A stretch of 64,000 nucleotides of DNA from the NCBI GenBank assembly GCA_965140735.1, contig OZ223306.1:372001-436000 (forward strand), given 5' to 3'. The stretch is from Fusibacter_A sp965140735. Its GTDB lineage: Bacteria; Bacillota; Clostridia; Peptostreptococcales; Acidaminobacteraceae. The position numbers and the translations under genes were made by a program. Shown here in pieces: positions 35,123 through 43,606 of this stretch (position 1 is its first letter; each line of letters starts with the position of its first letter). The notes beneath the pieces were generated by a model. That model searched no databases, had not been told where the DNA came from, and worked only from the letters and a program-made list of their open reading frames with translations.

Positions 35123-35725
35123 TTAAGCAAGATAATCTATGATTTGACCTTCAAACTCATCATTTTTTCCAATAGACAATAGACGATAATTGATTTTAAT
35201 CAATCGATCAACCAATCCATCTGTTTTATATAGAAAATTAAGTGACATAAAATCAAAGGTAAAAGATTCTACAAACCGTTTGCGATCAAAATGAGTAATG
35301 CCTTTATTAAAGTAGATGCCAATATGCTTAAGTTCCTTTTCATAGTCATGGAGATTTGCTTCAACTAAAAAAAGAAAATGAGTGCCATAAGATGCGTCAA
35401 TCTCTTTAGAATCTATTAAGAGTTGATTGATTGCGCGTACTAGATTTTTTCCACCAGATAAAATTTCGCCCTTATGTGATTTATAATATCGCTTTGCTAT
35501 GCTTTGATCTGAAAGTCTTTGATAAGAGGCTTTTAAGTTATGCACTTTCTCATAGAAATAATCAATGAGAACACTTTCGTTGTTAGAGCTTTTATGAGGC
35601 GTGTTATGTGTTTCTGACTTTGGTTTGAGCATGGTGACAGTTATTGGTTTATAAGCTGATCTAATTTTGCTCACAGAGAGATTTTTAGAATTGTACACTT
35701 GAGTGGTTTTTAAAATCCTAGACAT
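35123..35725 (-). CDS. Hypothetical protein, 200 residues
   Basis: Not recognised. A basic, Ser/Thr-rich N-terminal stretch of about 50 residues is followed by a mostly helical remainder (KVHNLKASYQRLSDQS, LVRAINQLLIDSKEI, YEKELKHIGIYFNKGI). No signal peptide, membrane segment or metal motif is visible. A strong ribosome-binding site (GAGGAGGTG) precedes the ATG at 35725, so it is very likely a real gene. It is divergent from the 1630-residue protein gene with 135 bases between. The pattern of long helices followed by KGITHFDRKRF recalls helical regions of flagellar filament-cap proteins, but too weakly to call. Confidence 0.55.
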   Translation of the reverse strand: MSRILKTTQVYNSKNLSVSKIRSAYKPITVTMLKPKSETHNTPHKSSNNESVLIDYFYEKVHNLKASYQRLSDQSIAKRYYKSHKGEILSGGKNLVRAINQLLIDSKEIDASYGTHFLFLVEANLHDYEKELKHIGIYFNKGITHFDRKRFVESFTFDFMSLNFLYKTDGLVDRLIKINYRLLSIGKNDEFEGQIIDYLA

Positions 35726-35800
35726 AATTTGTCACCTCCTCTACCTATATTATCGGTGTTTTAAGGCGATTCCTTTAGAGTTTATCTCTTTAACTCCCAA

Positions 35801-35829
35801 TTGTAATACTAAATGTAATATGGGATAAT
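35801..35829 (+). promoter_or_regulatory. Promoter of the three-gene NAD-related operon
   Basis: TTGTAA at 35801-35806 and GATAAT at 35824-35829 with a 17-base spacer, 31 bases before ATG 35861. Confidence 0.6.
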
Positions 35830-35860
35830 AGAATTAATACAGACCTTATGGGGGGACGAA

Positions 35861-38800
35861 ATGATTATTAAAATAGAGCAGTTTATTGAAGACCTTGAGA
35901 AAGAGATTTTGAATCGATCTTTTTTGAAAAAATATAATTTTGAAAGAAAATTCATTGATGAATTTTTGTTAGGCGAGCACTTTAATCACATGGTTCAAGA
36001 CATGATTGAGAACGAAGTGTTTCATTCTAAAAAGGTATTTGAGATGATTGAACCCTTAATTGAACGCTCTTTTTATGGAGAACCACCAGAGAGTTGGCTT
36101 CATTACTTTTATAACTATGCCCTTAAATTTTCATTTCCAGATGCAGTTACGGCTCAATTAACGGCATCTTATAATAGAATTGCAGAATTATACCTACGCG
36201 TTCTAAAAGTTGTCAGTCAGTATCAAAAAAAATCAAATGATGAGACTTGGCAGAGTAGGTACGCCATAAATTTATTAACAGATGCTGAAGTCCAAGAACT
36301 TGAAGATCCAAAAGAGTTTTTGACTTTTAGAAAGTATTTTAATAATGAATATGTATATGAAATGATGAAACTTAATCAAGAAGTGATTGGCTATACGACA
36401 CTTGATCATATTTGTGGTGTACATCATTTGGCAATGAGAATTGCACGACAATTAAAGTATGCAGGATTTCCAATCGATTTGGGTCGCGTATCAGGAGCTG
36501 CTGCTGGTCATGATATTGGTAAATTTGGCTGCAAACAGGAAGAAATGAAACGTGTCGCTTATTTTCACTATTTTTATACTGGCGAGTGGTTTGAAAGAAG
36601 AGATATCATTTACATCAGAAATGTAGCCATCAATCATTCTACTTGGGATCTTGAACTTGAAGCATTACCAATTGAATCTCTTATTTTGATTTATAGTGAT
36701 TTCAGAGTAAAAGCAGAAAGCGTGAATGGCAAATCTGTAATGAAGTATTTCGATTTAAAGGCGTCATTTGATGTTATTTTAAGTAAATTGGACAATTTGG
36801 ATTCTGCAAAAGAGAATAGATATCGAAAAGTATATCGAAAATTAAGTGATTTCGAACATTTTTTATTGGATCTTGGAATTCAGGTAGATCCGGATTCTGA
36901 TCAATTGTTGCAACCGGGTTGTGTTCGCAAGCGTAAATATTTCTCATTAATGCAAGGGAAGGAAATCACTGAAAATGTAATCAATTCTTCTATTGAACAC
37001 AACATTAACTTGTTGTATCGGCTGAGAGATGAAGCTTCTCTTAATAAATTATTGGAGCCAGTTCGAAATAGTCGTGATATGACTAAATTGAGAGGTTATA
37101 TTTCTATTCTGGAAGAATATTATAATTATTTAACACAGAAACAAAAGCAAATCATGATTAATTTTTTATATGAAAAACTGATTTTACCTGAGGAAGATAT
37201 CAGAAAACAATGTGCTGAACTCATAGGGACTATTATTGCTTCCTACGATGAAGAAATCAGAAAAGAAGTGCCACCAAGTGTCAAGCTTGTAGAAACAGAA
37301 GTTGATACAATTAGGCTATTTGACATCTTTGTTGAACGGTTTCTTTTGCCTGAGAATCAAATCATTGATAGGCATAAAAAGTACATCAGTTATAGCCTTA
37401 GAGATATGATTGATTCCTATTTTAAGCATCTGAAAATACAATCAAGTCGAGAAAAAAGCATCGCCTTGATCGTTCAGTATTTTAAAGCTTTTGAAAAGGA
37501 TGAAAAAATAAGATTTTACCTTGTCAAAGCAGCTCGAGTTTTGCCTTTTAAAGAATTCGACGAGTTACATCAGGCCATTATTTTAAAGTTTGTTTCAAAT
37601 CTTTTGACAATTGACGATTTAAAACTGAGATTGCGTGCGTTTAATCTGATCTATACATTTATTCCTTATGCAAGTTCGAATTTGCTTAAGAATTGTGGTG
37701 CGTTTAAAATTTTCAAAGAGCCTCTTGAGGCAATGGAGACACCAGCAGAGAATTATGCACGGTTAAAGCTTGGTGAGCATCTAAAACTGGATGAAACTAT
37801 GATCAATCGTTTAAAGGATATTTGTTTAGATGATTTACAATATACTTCAAACATTTTCTTGAGCAACTTAAAATCAGCAACACTTGATGTTGCTAAGCGC
37901 TTTCAAATTGAATTGCTTATAAGGAACACCTTACTCTATGAGTATGATAATTGTTTTTACATGGCAATGCATCTTTGTAATTTACTTAAAGTAAGCGCAC
38001 TTGAATCTGTGAGAAATACAGCGGGTAGAATGTTACTTGAGTTAATTTCACATCTCAATTTTGAGCAGAAAAATGATATTGCTGTTGAACTTATCAGAGC
38101 ACTTGAGATGGAAAGTTATGAATTTACAAAATACATTCCGCCTTATTTAGGAAAAGTTTTACTGCACATAAAACCCAAAGAGCTAGATGAAATTTTAGAA
38201 AGTTTTGAACGAAAGATGAGTACATCCAATTCAGGGTTGATATCCTTGATTGAGAAAACAATAGGGGTATCTATTACTAACTATGCAGATTATAAATACG
38301 CCTTTAAAGAAGACTTAGATAAACATAACAGCCGTGTTCTTAGGATGTACGGGATTCTTTTTACGGGGTTTGTTCATTCTTCAAGTCATGTAAATCAAAT
38401 GGCTTTTAGCGTTATTGCTAAAGATATTTTCCAAGATGAGTTTTTGAGTCTTAGAAAAAGGGAGTATCTCTACAAGTTGATTATCAAGAAAATTATGTCT
38501 CTCATGGTGAATACCGATGAAGAATTGGATCTTATCTTCTTTAATAACTCGTCTTGTTTAAAGTATATTTATCAATTTATTTCAGAATTTCAACATGAAT
38601 ACGGTGATATTGAACTTAAACCAAATAAAAAAATAGCTTTCTTCCCAGGGGCATTTGACCCTTTCACTTTAAGTCATAAGCAAATAGCAATGGATATCAA
38701 AGAAAAGGGATTTGAAGTATTACTTTATGTGGATGAGTTTTCTTGGTCAAAGAGAACACAACCTAATTTGATCAGAAGAAATATTATTAAGAAATCTGTG

Positions 38801-40753
38801 GCAAGTGAAATTGAGGTATACCCATTTCCACGAGATATTTCTATTAATATTGCCAATAATGAGGACTTAGGTAAATTGGTTTCACTTTTCCCTGACTCAG
38901 AAATATATTTAGTTGTGGGCAGTGATGTTGTTTTAAATGCATCTGCATACAGCAGTGGGAAAGTGGATAAGATATTTGAAATACCACATGTGATTTACGA
39001 ACGTGGAGGACTGGAATTACCACCGGAAGAAACAGAAAAACTAAATGAAAAAATAAATAAATTGCATCCAAATACAGTTAAAGTTCTTTTGCCTAAAGAA
39101 TATGAAAGTATCAGTTCAACACTTATCAGAGATTATATCGATGAAAAAAGAGATATCTCATCTTTAATTGATCCACTTGCTCAAAATTACATTTATGAGA
39201 AAAGTCTATATCAAAGAGAACCAATGTACAAAAGTGTTATGACGACAAAAGCTCTAGTACTTGAACTTATTGAAGAACCTAATTTGATGATCATTGAGTC
39301 GTTAGCAGGGATTTCTGGTATTGATTTTTCAGAAGCTTATCAAAAATTAAAAGAAATTTCAGGTATGTTGAATTTTAGAATGTTCGTTTTAAGAAGTCTA
39401 GAAAGAAACAATGAAATTGTAGCTTATTCCTTATTTCACTGGCTCAGAGCAACTACTATTCACAACGAGTTTGAGGATCGTGAAATTATTAGGTATATTC
39501 GCAATGAATCCGTGGGACGCATTATTGTTATTGATAGTATTGTTAAGAAGAAGAATTGTGAAATCAAGAATCTTGAACAGATTATGATGACAGAAACACT
39601 GGCTAATGCACTTTCTAGAGACTATACCTACTGTGTTTATAAGGAATCTATCAGGCCACAAATCAGCAGAGAAATATCCGAAACTCTTGCTGATCAAGGG
39701 TTTATCAACATCTCGTCTTCTAAAACAAATGAGTCGGTTTACGCTGTGGATATGTCTTCGCCTTGTACTGTAAACCTGGATATTCACTCCATGTTTAAAG
39801 ACCCTTATAAGCACATTCCTGAGGTTGTACAGGTGATGAATAAAACGCGAACAAAACTTCAAAGAGCACTCACAGAACTTTATCCTGGAAATTTAGTGCT
39901 TAATTTTGATAGATCGATGATTTATGAAACTTTAATTAAGAAGGTTTGCGATGAAAATAATATGCCTACGACACCACTTGTACCAAAGCAAGTAGGCGAC
40001 GCGATGTGTGTGCCGTTTGGCGCGATTTTCAAGCGATGGATTTTGCCAAATACAGTGACCAAGACGTTGCATGCTGAAAAGTATTTTTCAACGGATTTAA
40101 CAGAACATCGTATTATGGAATATCCTTTTTACCTTGATATTGCCAATCAAATAAAGATGATTAAATCTTTTAATAGGCCTGTAATTTTGATAGATGACTT
40201 ATTGAATAAAGGCTATCGTATCAAAGCGCTTAAACCGCATTTTAAAAAAGAAAATGTAGAGATACAGAAATTTATTGTTGGCATTATGTCTGGGAGTGGT
40301 AAAGAAATTGCGGAGAGAATGAATATAAATGTAGACGCAGCTTACTTTATTCCTAAAATTAAGGTTTGGTTTTACGAGAGTAAACTCTATCCTTTTATAG
40401 ATGGTGACGCGATTTGGAGAGGTAGTATTCCAGAGAGTAATTTGATCAATTCGGTAAATCTCATATTACCGTATTCGTCAGCTAATTATATAAAAGGCGC
40501 ATCAAAAGCTTCAATTTATAATCTTTCAGAAGTGGCGCTACTTAATGCTATTGAGATTATGAGTGCTGTGGAACTTGCCTATGAGAGTCAAAATGATCGG
40601 TTGTTGACAATTGATCGTCTGGGCGAAGTACTCAATACACCGAGATACCCTGATAAGGGTAAAAATATTTTTTATTCCAATAACGTTAGACCATCTGAAT
40701 ATATAAAAGATGATTTGGAGCAACTTAGAAAACTGAAATCATTTTATCTCTAA
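35861..40753 (+). CDS. Multidomain protein: HD phosphohydrolase, NadD-like nucleotidyltransferase, GNAT-like and phosphoribosyltransferase-like regions
   Basis: A single intact reading frame of 1630 residues. About 170-320 is an HD domain (His186 in HICGVHH, His217-Asp218 in AGHDIGKFG). About 380-900 is helical, repeat-like (HEAT-type) sequence. About 925-1100 is a nucleotidyltransferase of the NadD/CoaD superfamily: PGAFDPFTLSHK, where the usual (H/T)xGH reads TLSH, plus VVGSDVV and the late ISSTLIRDY motif. About 1115-1310 resembles an acetyltransferase (GRIIVIDSIVKKK). About 1330-1600 contains a type I phosphoribosyltransferase-like loop, PVILIDDLLNKGYRI (about 1439). No membrane segment or signal peptide. 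GGGGGG precedes the ATG. A dehydrogenase-like and a flavodoxin-like gene follow. A role in NAD or other nucleotide-cofactor turnover is inferred from the domains only. Confidence 0.8.
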   Translation: MIIKIEQFIEDLEKEILNRSFLKKYNFERKFIDEFLLGEHFNHMVQDMIENEVFHSKKVFEMIEPLIERSFYGEPPESWLHYFYNYALKFSFPDAVTAQLTASYNRIAELYLRVLKVVSQYQKKSNDETWQSRYAINLLTDAEVQELEDPKEFLTFRKYFNNEYVYEMMKLNQEVIGYTTLDHICGVHHLAMRIARQLKYAGFPIDLGRVSGAAAGHDIGKFGCKQEEMKRVAYFHYFYTGEWFERRDIIYIRNVAINHSTWDLELEALPIESLILIYSDFRVKAESVNGKSVMKYFDLKASFDVILSKLDNLDSAKENRYRKVYRKLSDFEHFLLDLGIQVDPDSDQLLQPGCVRKRKYFSLMQGKEITENVINSSIEHNINLLYRLRDEASLNKLLEPVRNSRDMTKLRGYISILEEYYNYLTQKQKQIMINFLYEKLILPEEDIRKQCAELIGTIIASYDEEIRKEVPPSVKLVETEVDTIRLFDIFVERFLLPENQIIDRHKKYISYSLRDMIDSYFKHLKIQSSREKSIALIVQYFKAFEKDEKIRFYLVKAARVLPFKEFDELHQAIILKFVSNLLTIDDLKLRLRAFNLIYTFIPYASSNLLKNCGAFKIFKEPLEAMETPAENYARLKLGEHLKLDETMINRLKDICLDDLQYTSNIFLSNLKSATLDVAKRFQIELLIRNTLLYEYDNCFYMAMHLCNLLKVSALESVRNTAGRMLLELISHLNFEQKNDIAVELIRALEMESYEFTKYIPPYLGKVLLHIKPKELDEILESFERKMSTSNSGLISLIEKTIGVSITNYADYKYAFKEDLDKHNSRVLRMYGILFTGFVHSSSHVNQMAFSVIAKDIFQDEFLSLRKREYLYKLIIKKIMSLMVNTDEELDLIFFNNSSCLKYIYQFISEFQHEYGDIELKPNKKIAFFPGAFDPFTLSHKQIAMDIKEKGFEVLLYVDEFSWSKRTQPNLIRRNIIKKSVASEIEVYPFPRDISINIANNEDLGKLVSLFPDSEIYLVVGSDVVLNASAYSSGKVDKIFEIPHVIYERGGLELPPEETEKLNEKINKLHPNTVKVLLPKEYESISSTLIRDYIDEKRDISSLIDPLAQNYIYEKSLYQREPMYKSVMTTKALVLELIEEPNLMIIESLAGISGIDFSEAYQKLKEISGMLNFRMFVLRSLERNNEIVAYSLFHWLRATTIHNEFEDREIIRYIRNESVGRIIVIDSIVKKKNCEIKNLEQIMMTETLANALSRDYTYCVYKESIRPQISREISETLADQGFINISSSKTNESVYAVDMSSPCTVNLDIHSMFKDPYKHIPEVVQVMNKTRTKLQRALTELYPGNLVLNFDRSMIYETLIKKVCDENNMPTTPLVPKQVGDAMCVPFGAIFKRWILPNTVTKTLHAEKYFSTDLTEHRIMEYPFYLDIANQIKMIKSFNRPVILIDDLLNKGYRIKALKPHFKKENVEIQKFIVGIMSGSGKEIAERMNINVDAAYFIPKIKVWFYESKLYPFIDGDAIWRGSIPESNLINSVNLILPYSSANYIKGASKASIYNLSEVALLNAIEIMSAVELAYESQNDRLLTIDRLGEVLNTPRYPDKGKNIFYSNNVRPSEYIKDDLEQLRKLKSFYL

Positions 40754-40778
40754 AAGTAAATCAAAATAGGAGTGAACT

Positions 40779-42062
40779 ATGTATTATTATAAAATGGATG
40801 ATCTACAATTGGTCTCAGAAGAGTCTGTTGAAATTTTGAGTCCGTTTAAAATAGAAAGTTTAAATCATTTTAAACGAACATTTTGGGTGTTTAACAGACC
40901 TGACTATAGAGGAAAGCAGTATTTTAAAATAACCCCTTCCTTTGTTTCTTTAGAGTCATATGAATCCGTTGAGTGGCTCATGAGTCCGCATAAAAATCAA
41001 ATTTCTGAAGAGTTGCAAGTACTCTCTGATAGAGAACTCTTAAGCGGACTCAATATAAATGCTTGGGTAGGACAATTAAATACTAAAGATGTAGATCAAA
41101 TTATTGTAAGTTTTAAGGGTTTTGTTGCCAATGTAACTGCGCTGGATACTGGAAAGAAGAGAGTTCATCTCCTTGGTCTTGGAGATGTTGGGAGTACGCT
41201 TGCGATTGGTCTGAAACTCCTAGGTGGTGAAAGCCTTCATACATTGGGCGTTTATGATATAAATGAGCATCAGCGAAGACGTTATGAGATGGAGCTTAAC
41301 CAAATTATTGTGAATCCTGAAATCAAGGTGGAAGCCTTGAATGGAGACGATCTCTTTCATTGTGATGTGTTTGTATTTTGTGCTTCTAAGTATGTACCGA
41401 AGGTTGGTGAAAAAGTAGCTGATGTTCGAATGATTCAGTTTGAAGAAAATTCTAAAATTGTGGAAATTTATGCTAAAATGGCAAGAAATTCAGGGTTTAA
41501 AGGTCTCTTTTGTGTTGTTTCCGATCCTGTTGATTTACTATGCCGTAGTGTTTTGGATGCTTCAAATACAAATGAAGCCGGTGAATATGATGGTCTTGGT
41601 ATCCCAGCTGAAAGAATTAGAGGATTTGGCCTCGGTGTGATGCATGGCAGAAGTTTTTATTACGCTAAAAAGCTAGGGGTAGAGTATAGTGCAAATGGAC
41701 GCGTGTTTGGACCTCACGGCAAGGATTTGATTTGTGTGAATCATATTACTAAGTATGATCATGAGGCTTCTCTTGCGCTTACTGACAGTGTTATTCACGC
41801 CAATATTGATGTACGTGATGAGGGCTTTAAGCCTTACATTGCACCTGCAATATCATCAGGGGCAAAATCTATATTAGATGCAATAGCAGGTAATTGGCAT
41901 TATAGTGCCACTTGCATGGGGACAACTTTTTTTGGTGCTTTGAATAGGCAGACAATTGCAGGTGTTGAGTACGAACAAAATGTGCTAGACACACAATTAA
42001 GAGAACGTATAGTTACTTCCTATGAAAGGTTGGAATCATTATGGCAGGCATTGAAATCTTAA
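40779..42062 (+). CDS. Lactate/malate dehydrogenase homologue with divergent active site
   Basis: 427 residues. About 1-125 is an N-terminal region of unknown fold not found in lactate or malate dehydrogenases. From about 126 the LDH/MDH fold follows: NAD-binding GLGDVGS, Asp of YDINEHQ, then VSDPVDLL where family members have NPVD, IRGFGLGVMHGRSFYY at the substrate-arginine helix and GPHGKD where GEHG holds the catalytic histidine. By my reading the Asp that pairs with that histidine is missing (Met in its place), while the Arg and His are kept. It may act on an unusual substrate or be non-catalytic. GGAGTG precedes the ATG; it is 25 bases after the large gene and overlaps the next by 22 bases. 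Confidence 0.75.
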   Translation: MYYYKMDDLQLVSEESVEILSPFKIESLNHFKRTFWVFNRPDYRGKQYFKITPSFVSLESYESVEWLMSPHKNQISEELQVLSDRELLSGLNINAWVGQLNTKDVDQIIVSFKGFVANVTALDTGKKRVHLLGLGDVGSTLAIGLKLLGGESLHTLGVYDINEHQRRRYEMELNQIIVNPEIKVEALNGDDLFHCDVFVFCASKYVPKVGEKVADVRMIQFEENSKIVEIYAKMARNSGFKGLFCVVSDPVDLLCRSVLDASNTNEAGEYDGLGIPAERIRGFGLGVMHGRSFYYAKKLGVEYSANGRVFGPHGKDLICVNHITKYDHEASLALTDSVIHANIDVRDEGFKPYIAPAISSGAKSILDAIAGNWHYSATCMGTTFFGALNRQTIAGVEYEQNVLDTQLRERIVTSYERLESLWQALKS

Positions 42063-43111
42063 ATTATTCTAAGCGCATGAAACCAATTGTAACATTTTGT
42101 GAAGGTCTAGTGAGTCAAAAAAGTGAGCTGGATAGTCAAAAATGTCTATTCATTATTGAACTAGATGAGATTGGTGAAAATGAGGCTTTCGATCAATTGT
42201 TAAGAACTGAAATTAGAAAACAATCTAGAGGGGGGAAATCCCTTTTTAGTGGTAAAATATTGGCTTTAGTTGTGAAGTCACACAGTGAACACTACACAAA
42301 ATCATTTGCAAAAAAATGCATTTATCACATGAATAGTCTAGGGGGAACGTTTATTGGACATCCCCTCGTAGAAATAATTGAAGGATATCAAAATTTTAGG
42401 ACTTGGCAGAAAGTAGAAGCTAAACCGCTGGAGCGGATTTGTTTTGAGCAAATTGACCAGTTGGTGAAACGGCTTCATAGTTATCAATCTCTCCAAAAAG
42501 AGGAAATCAGTATTCTTGTCTTGCATGCAGGGTATAAAGAAATCTCAAATACCCTAATGCTTTGGGAGAATATTGCCAATGAATTAGAAACGTATAATCA
42601 GAAAAAGGAAAGATCAATCTTAAGTATTGATACACTGCATGTGGAAGAAGGGAAAATTTCAGATTGCTATGGTTGTAGTTTTGAAACTTGTATGTATTAT
42701 GCTCGTGAAAAAAGCTGTTTTTATGGTGGGTTTGTTGTGGAAGATCTCTATCCTAAACTTGAGAAGGCGGATATGGTGGTGTGGATTTGTCCAAATTACA
42801 ACGATGCGATCTCAGCTAAATTAATGGCGGTTATAAATAGGTTGACAGCACTCTATAGGCATATGGGCTTTAAGGATAAATACCTCTTAAGTGTGATTGT
42901 TTCAGGAAATTCAGGGAGTGATTCTGTGGCAAGACAGTTGATCGGTGCGCTTAATATCAATAAAGGCTTTAGACTGCCCGCTGGTTTTTCAATTATGGCA
43001 CTTGCAAATGACCCTGGGGAAATCAAAGATGCTTTTGATATCTCTGCAAAAGTTTCGAGTTATGTAAACAATCTGGTTATGCTAATTGAAGAAAATATAA
43101 AAAAATATTAA
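42041..43111 (+). CDS. Double flavodoxin-like protein (iron-sulfur flavoprotein/NADPH:FMN reductase family)
   Basis: 356 residues in two halves. About 165-356 matches the NADPH-dependent FMN reductase / iron-sulfur flavoprotein type: a first strand SILVLHAGYKE, a cysteine group DCYGCSFETC with another in SCFYGG, then ADMVVWICPNYNDAISAKL and the VSGNSGSD loop. The first 160 residues look like a partial, decayed copy of the same fold (ILALVVKSHSEHYTKS, SLGGTFIGHP). It likely binds FMN and perhaps an iron-sulfur cluster and moves electrons. AAAGGTTGG lies before ATG 42041 inside the dehydrogenase gene, so translation is probably coupled. Its role with the two upstream genes is unknown. Confidence 0.7.
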   Translation: MAGIEILNYSKRMKPIVTFCEGLVSQKSELDSQKCLFIIELDEIGENEAFDQLLRTEIRKQSRGGKSLFSGKILALVVKSHSEHYTKSFAKKCIYHMNSLGGTFIGHPLVEIIEGYQNFRTWQKVEAKPLERICFEQIDQLVKRLHSYQSLQKEEISILVLHAGYKEISNTLMLWENIANELETYNQKKERSILSIDTLHVEEGKISDCYGCSFETCMYYAREKSCFYGGFVVEDLYPKLEKADMVVWICPNYNDAISAKLMAVINRLTALYRHMGFKDKYLLSVIVSGNSGSDSVARQLIGALNINKGFRLPAGFSIMALANDPGEIKDAFDISAKVSSYVNNLVMLIEENIKKY

Positions 43112-43116
43112 AAAAG

Positions 43117-43147
43117 TTGTTTTATTTTTTGTACAATGTGATATAAT
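43117..43147 (+). promoter_or_regulatory. Promoter of the 43-kb non-coding transcript
   Basis: TATAAT at 43142-43147 with TTGTTT at 43117-43122 (19-base spacer, longer than ideal). It begins just six bases after the stop of the upstream gene, and no protein start follows before the terminator at 43530. Confidence 0.55.
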
Positions 43148-43152
43148 AAGTG

Positions 43153-43576
43153 TAACAAAACAAGATTTTGTTAATTAGAAATAATGTTGTTAGTGAGTCA
43201 AATCAATGTTTACAGAGGAAGGGGTGAGACCGCCAGGAAAATAATGTAAAACATAGCTTGTAAGTATCTTTTTTAGAAATAAAAGATATGGTTTTAATGG
43301 TGGCGTAGAATTACGTTAACCTCTCGGAAATTGGGCCAATGTATGAAATCACAAAGATTTTTAGTTATTTAAGAGTGGCTTCGGAAAAGGAATGAAAGGA
43401 CCGTTAAAGCTGAATGTAGTGAACAAGCAAAAGATGTTAATTTTATTGATCGAAAATCAATAAAAAACCTATATTTTATATTACGAAAGGGTGAGACCGC
43501 CAGAAATGACAATTGAAGAATCTATTTAGAAGCACTTCTCTAAAGAATAAAAATGGAGAAGTGCTTTTATATTTTT
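43153..43576 (+). ncRNA. Candidate structured non-coding RNA, unidentified, about 415 nt
   Basis: A stretch without any plausible gene but with a promoter in front and a terminator behind. It holds a 5' hairpin (TAACAAAA/TTTTGTTA, 43152-43172), a hairpin TATCTTTT/AAAAGATA (43265-43290), a long AT hairpin TTTTATTGAT/ATCAATAAAA (43441-43465) and a terminator. A GC-rich 15-mer, GGGTGAGACCGCCAG, occurs twice (43222-43236 and 43489-43503). Each copy has CGCCA, which can pair with TGGCG at 43301-43305, and AGAGG at 43214-43218 can pair with CCTCT at 43320-43324. These GC-rich islands in AT-rich DNA look like conserved RNA elements. I do not recognise it as RNase P, tmRNA, SRP RNA or 6S RNA; one of the large clostridial RNA classes is possible. 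Confidence 0.6.
43530..43576. terminator. Terminator of the non-coding transcript
   Basis: AAGCACTTCTC (43530-43540) pairs perfectly with GAGAAGTGCTT (43556-43566), followed by a T-rich run. It may also serve the minus-strand ttcA gene ending at 43607. Confidence 0.85.
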
Positions 43577-43606
43577 TGTAAAAAGCTCATAATGATGATG
43601 CTCTTT

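Noticed and set aside
43153..43576. RNase P RNA, tmRNA, SRP RNA or 6S RNA for the non-coding transcript
   Set aside because: I looked for the conserved GAGGAAAGTCC start of RNase P, the tRNA-like ends of tmRNA, the GGTCAGGTCCGGAAGGAAGCAGC-type loop of SRP RNA and a central-bubble hairpin of 6S RNA length; none is present.
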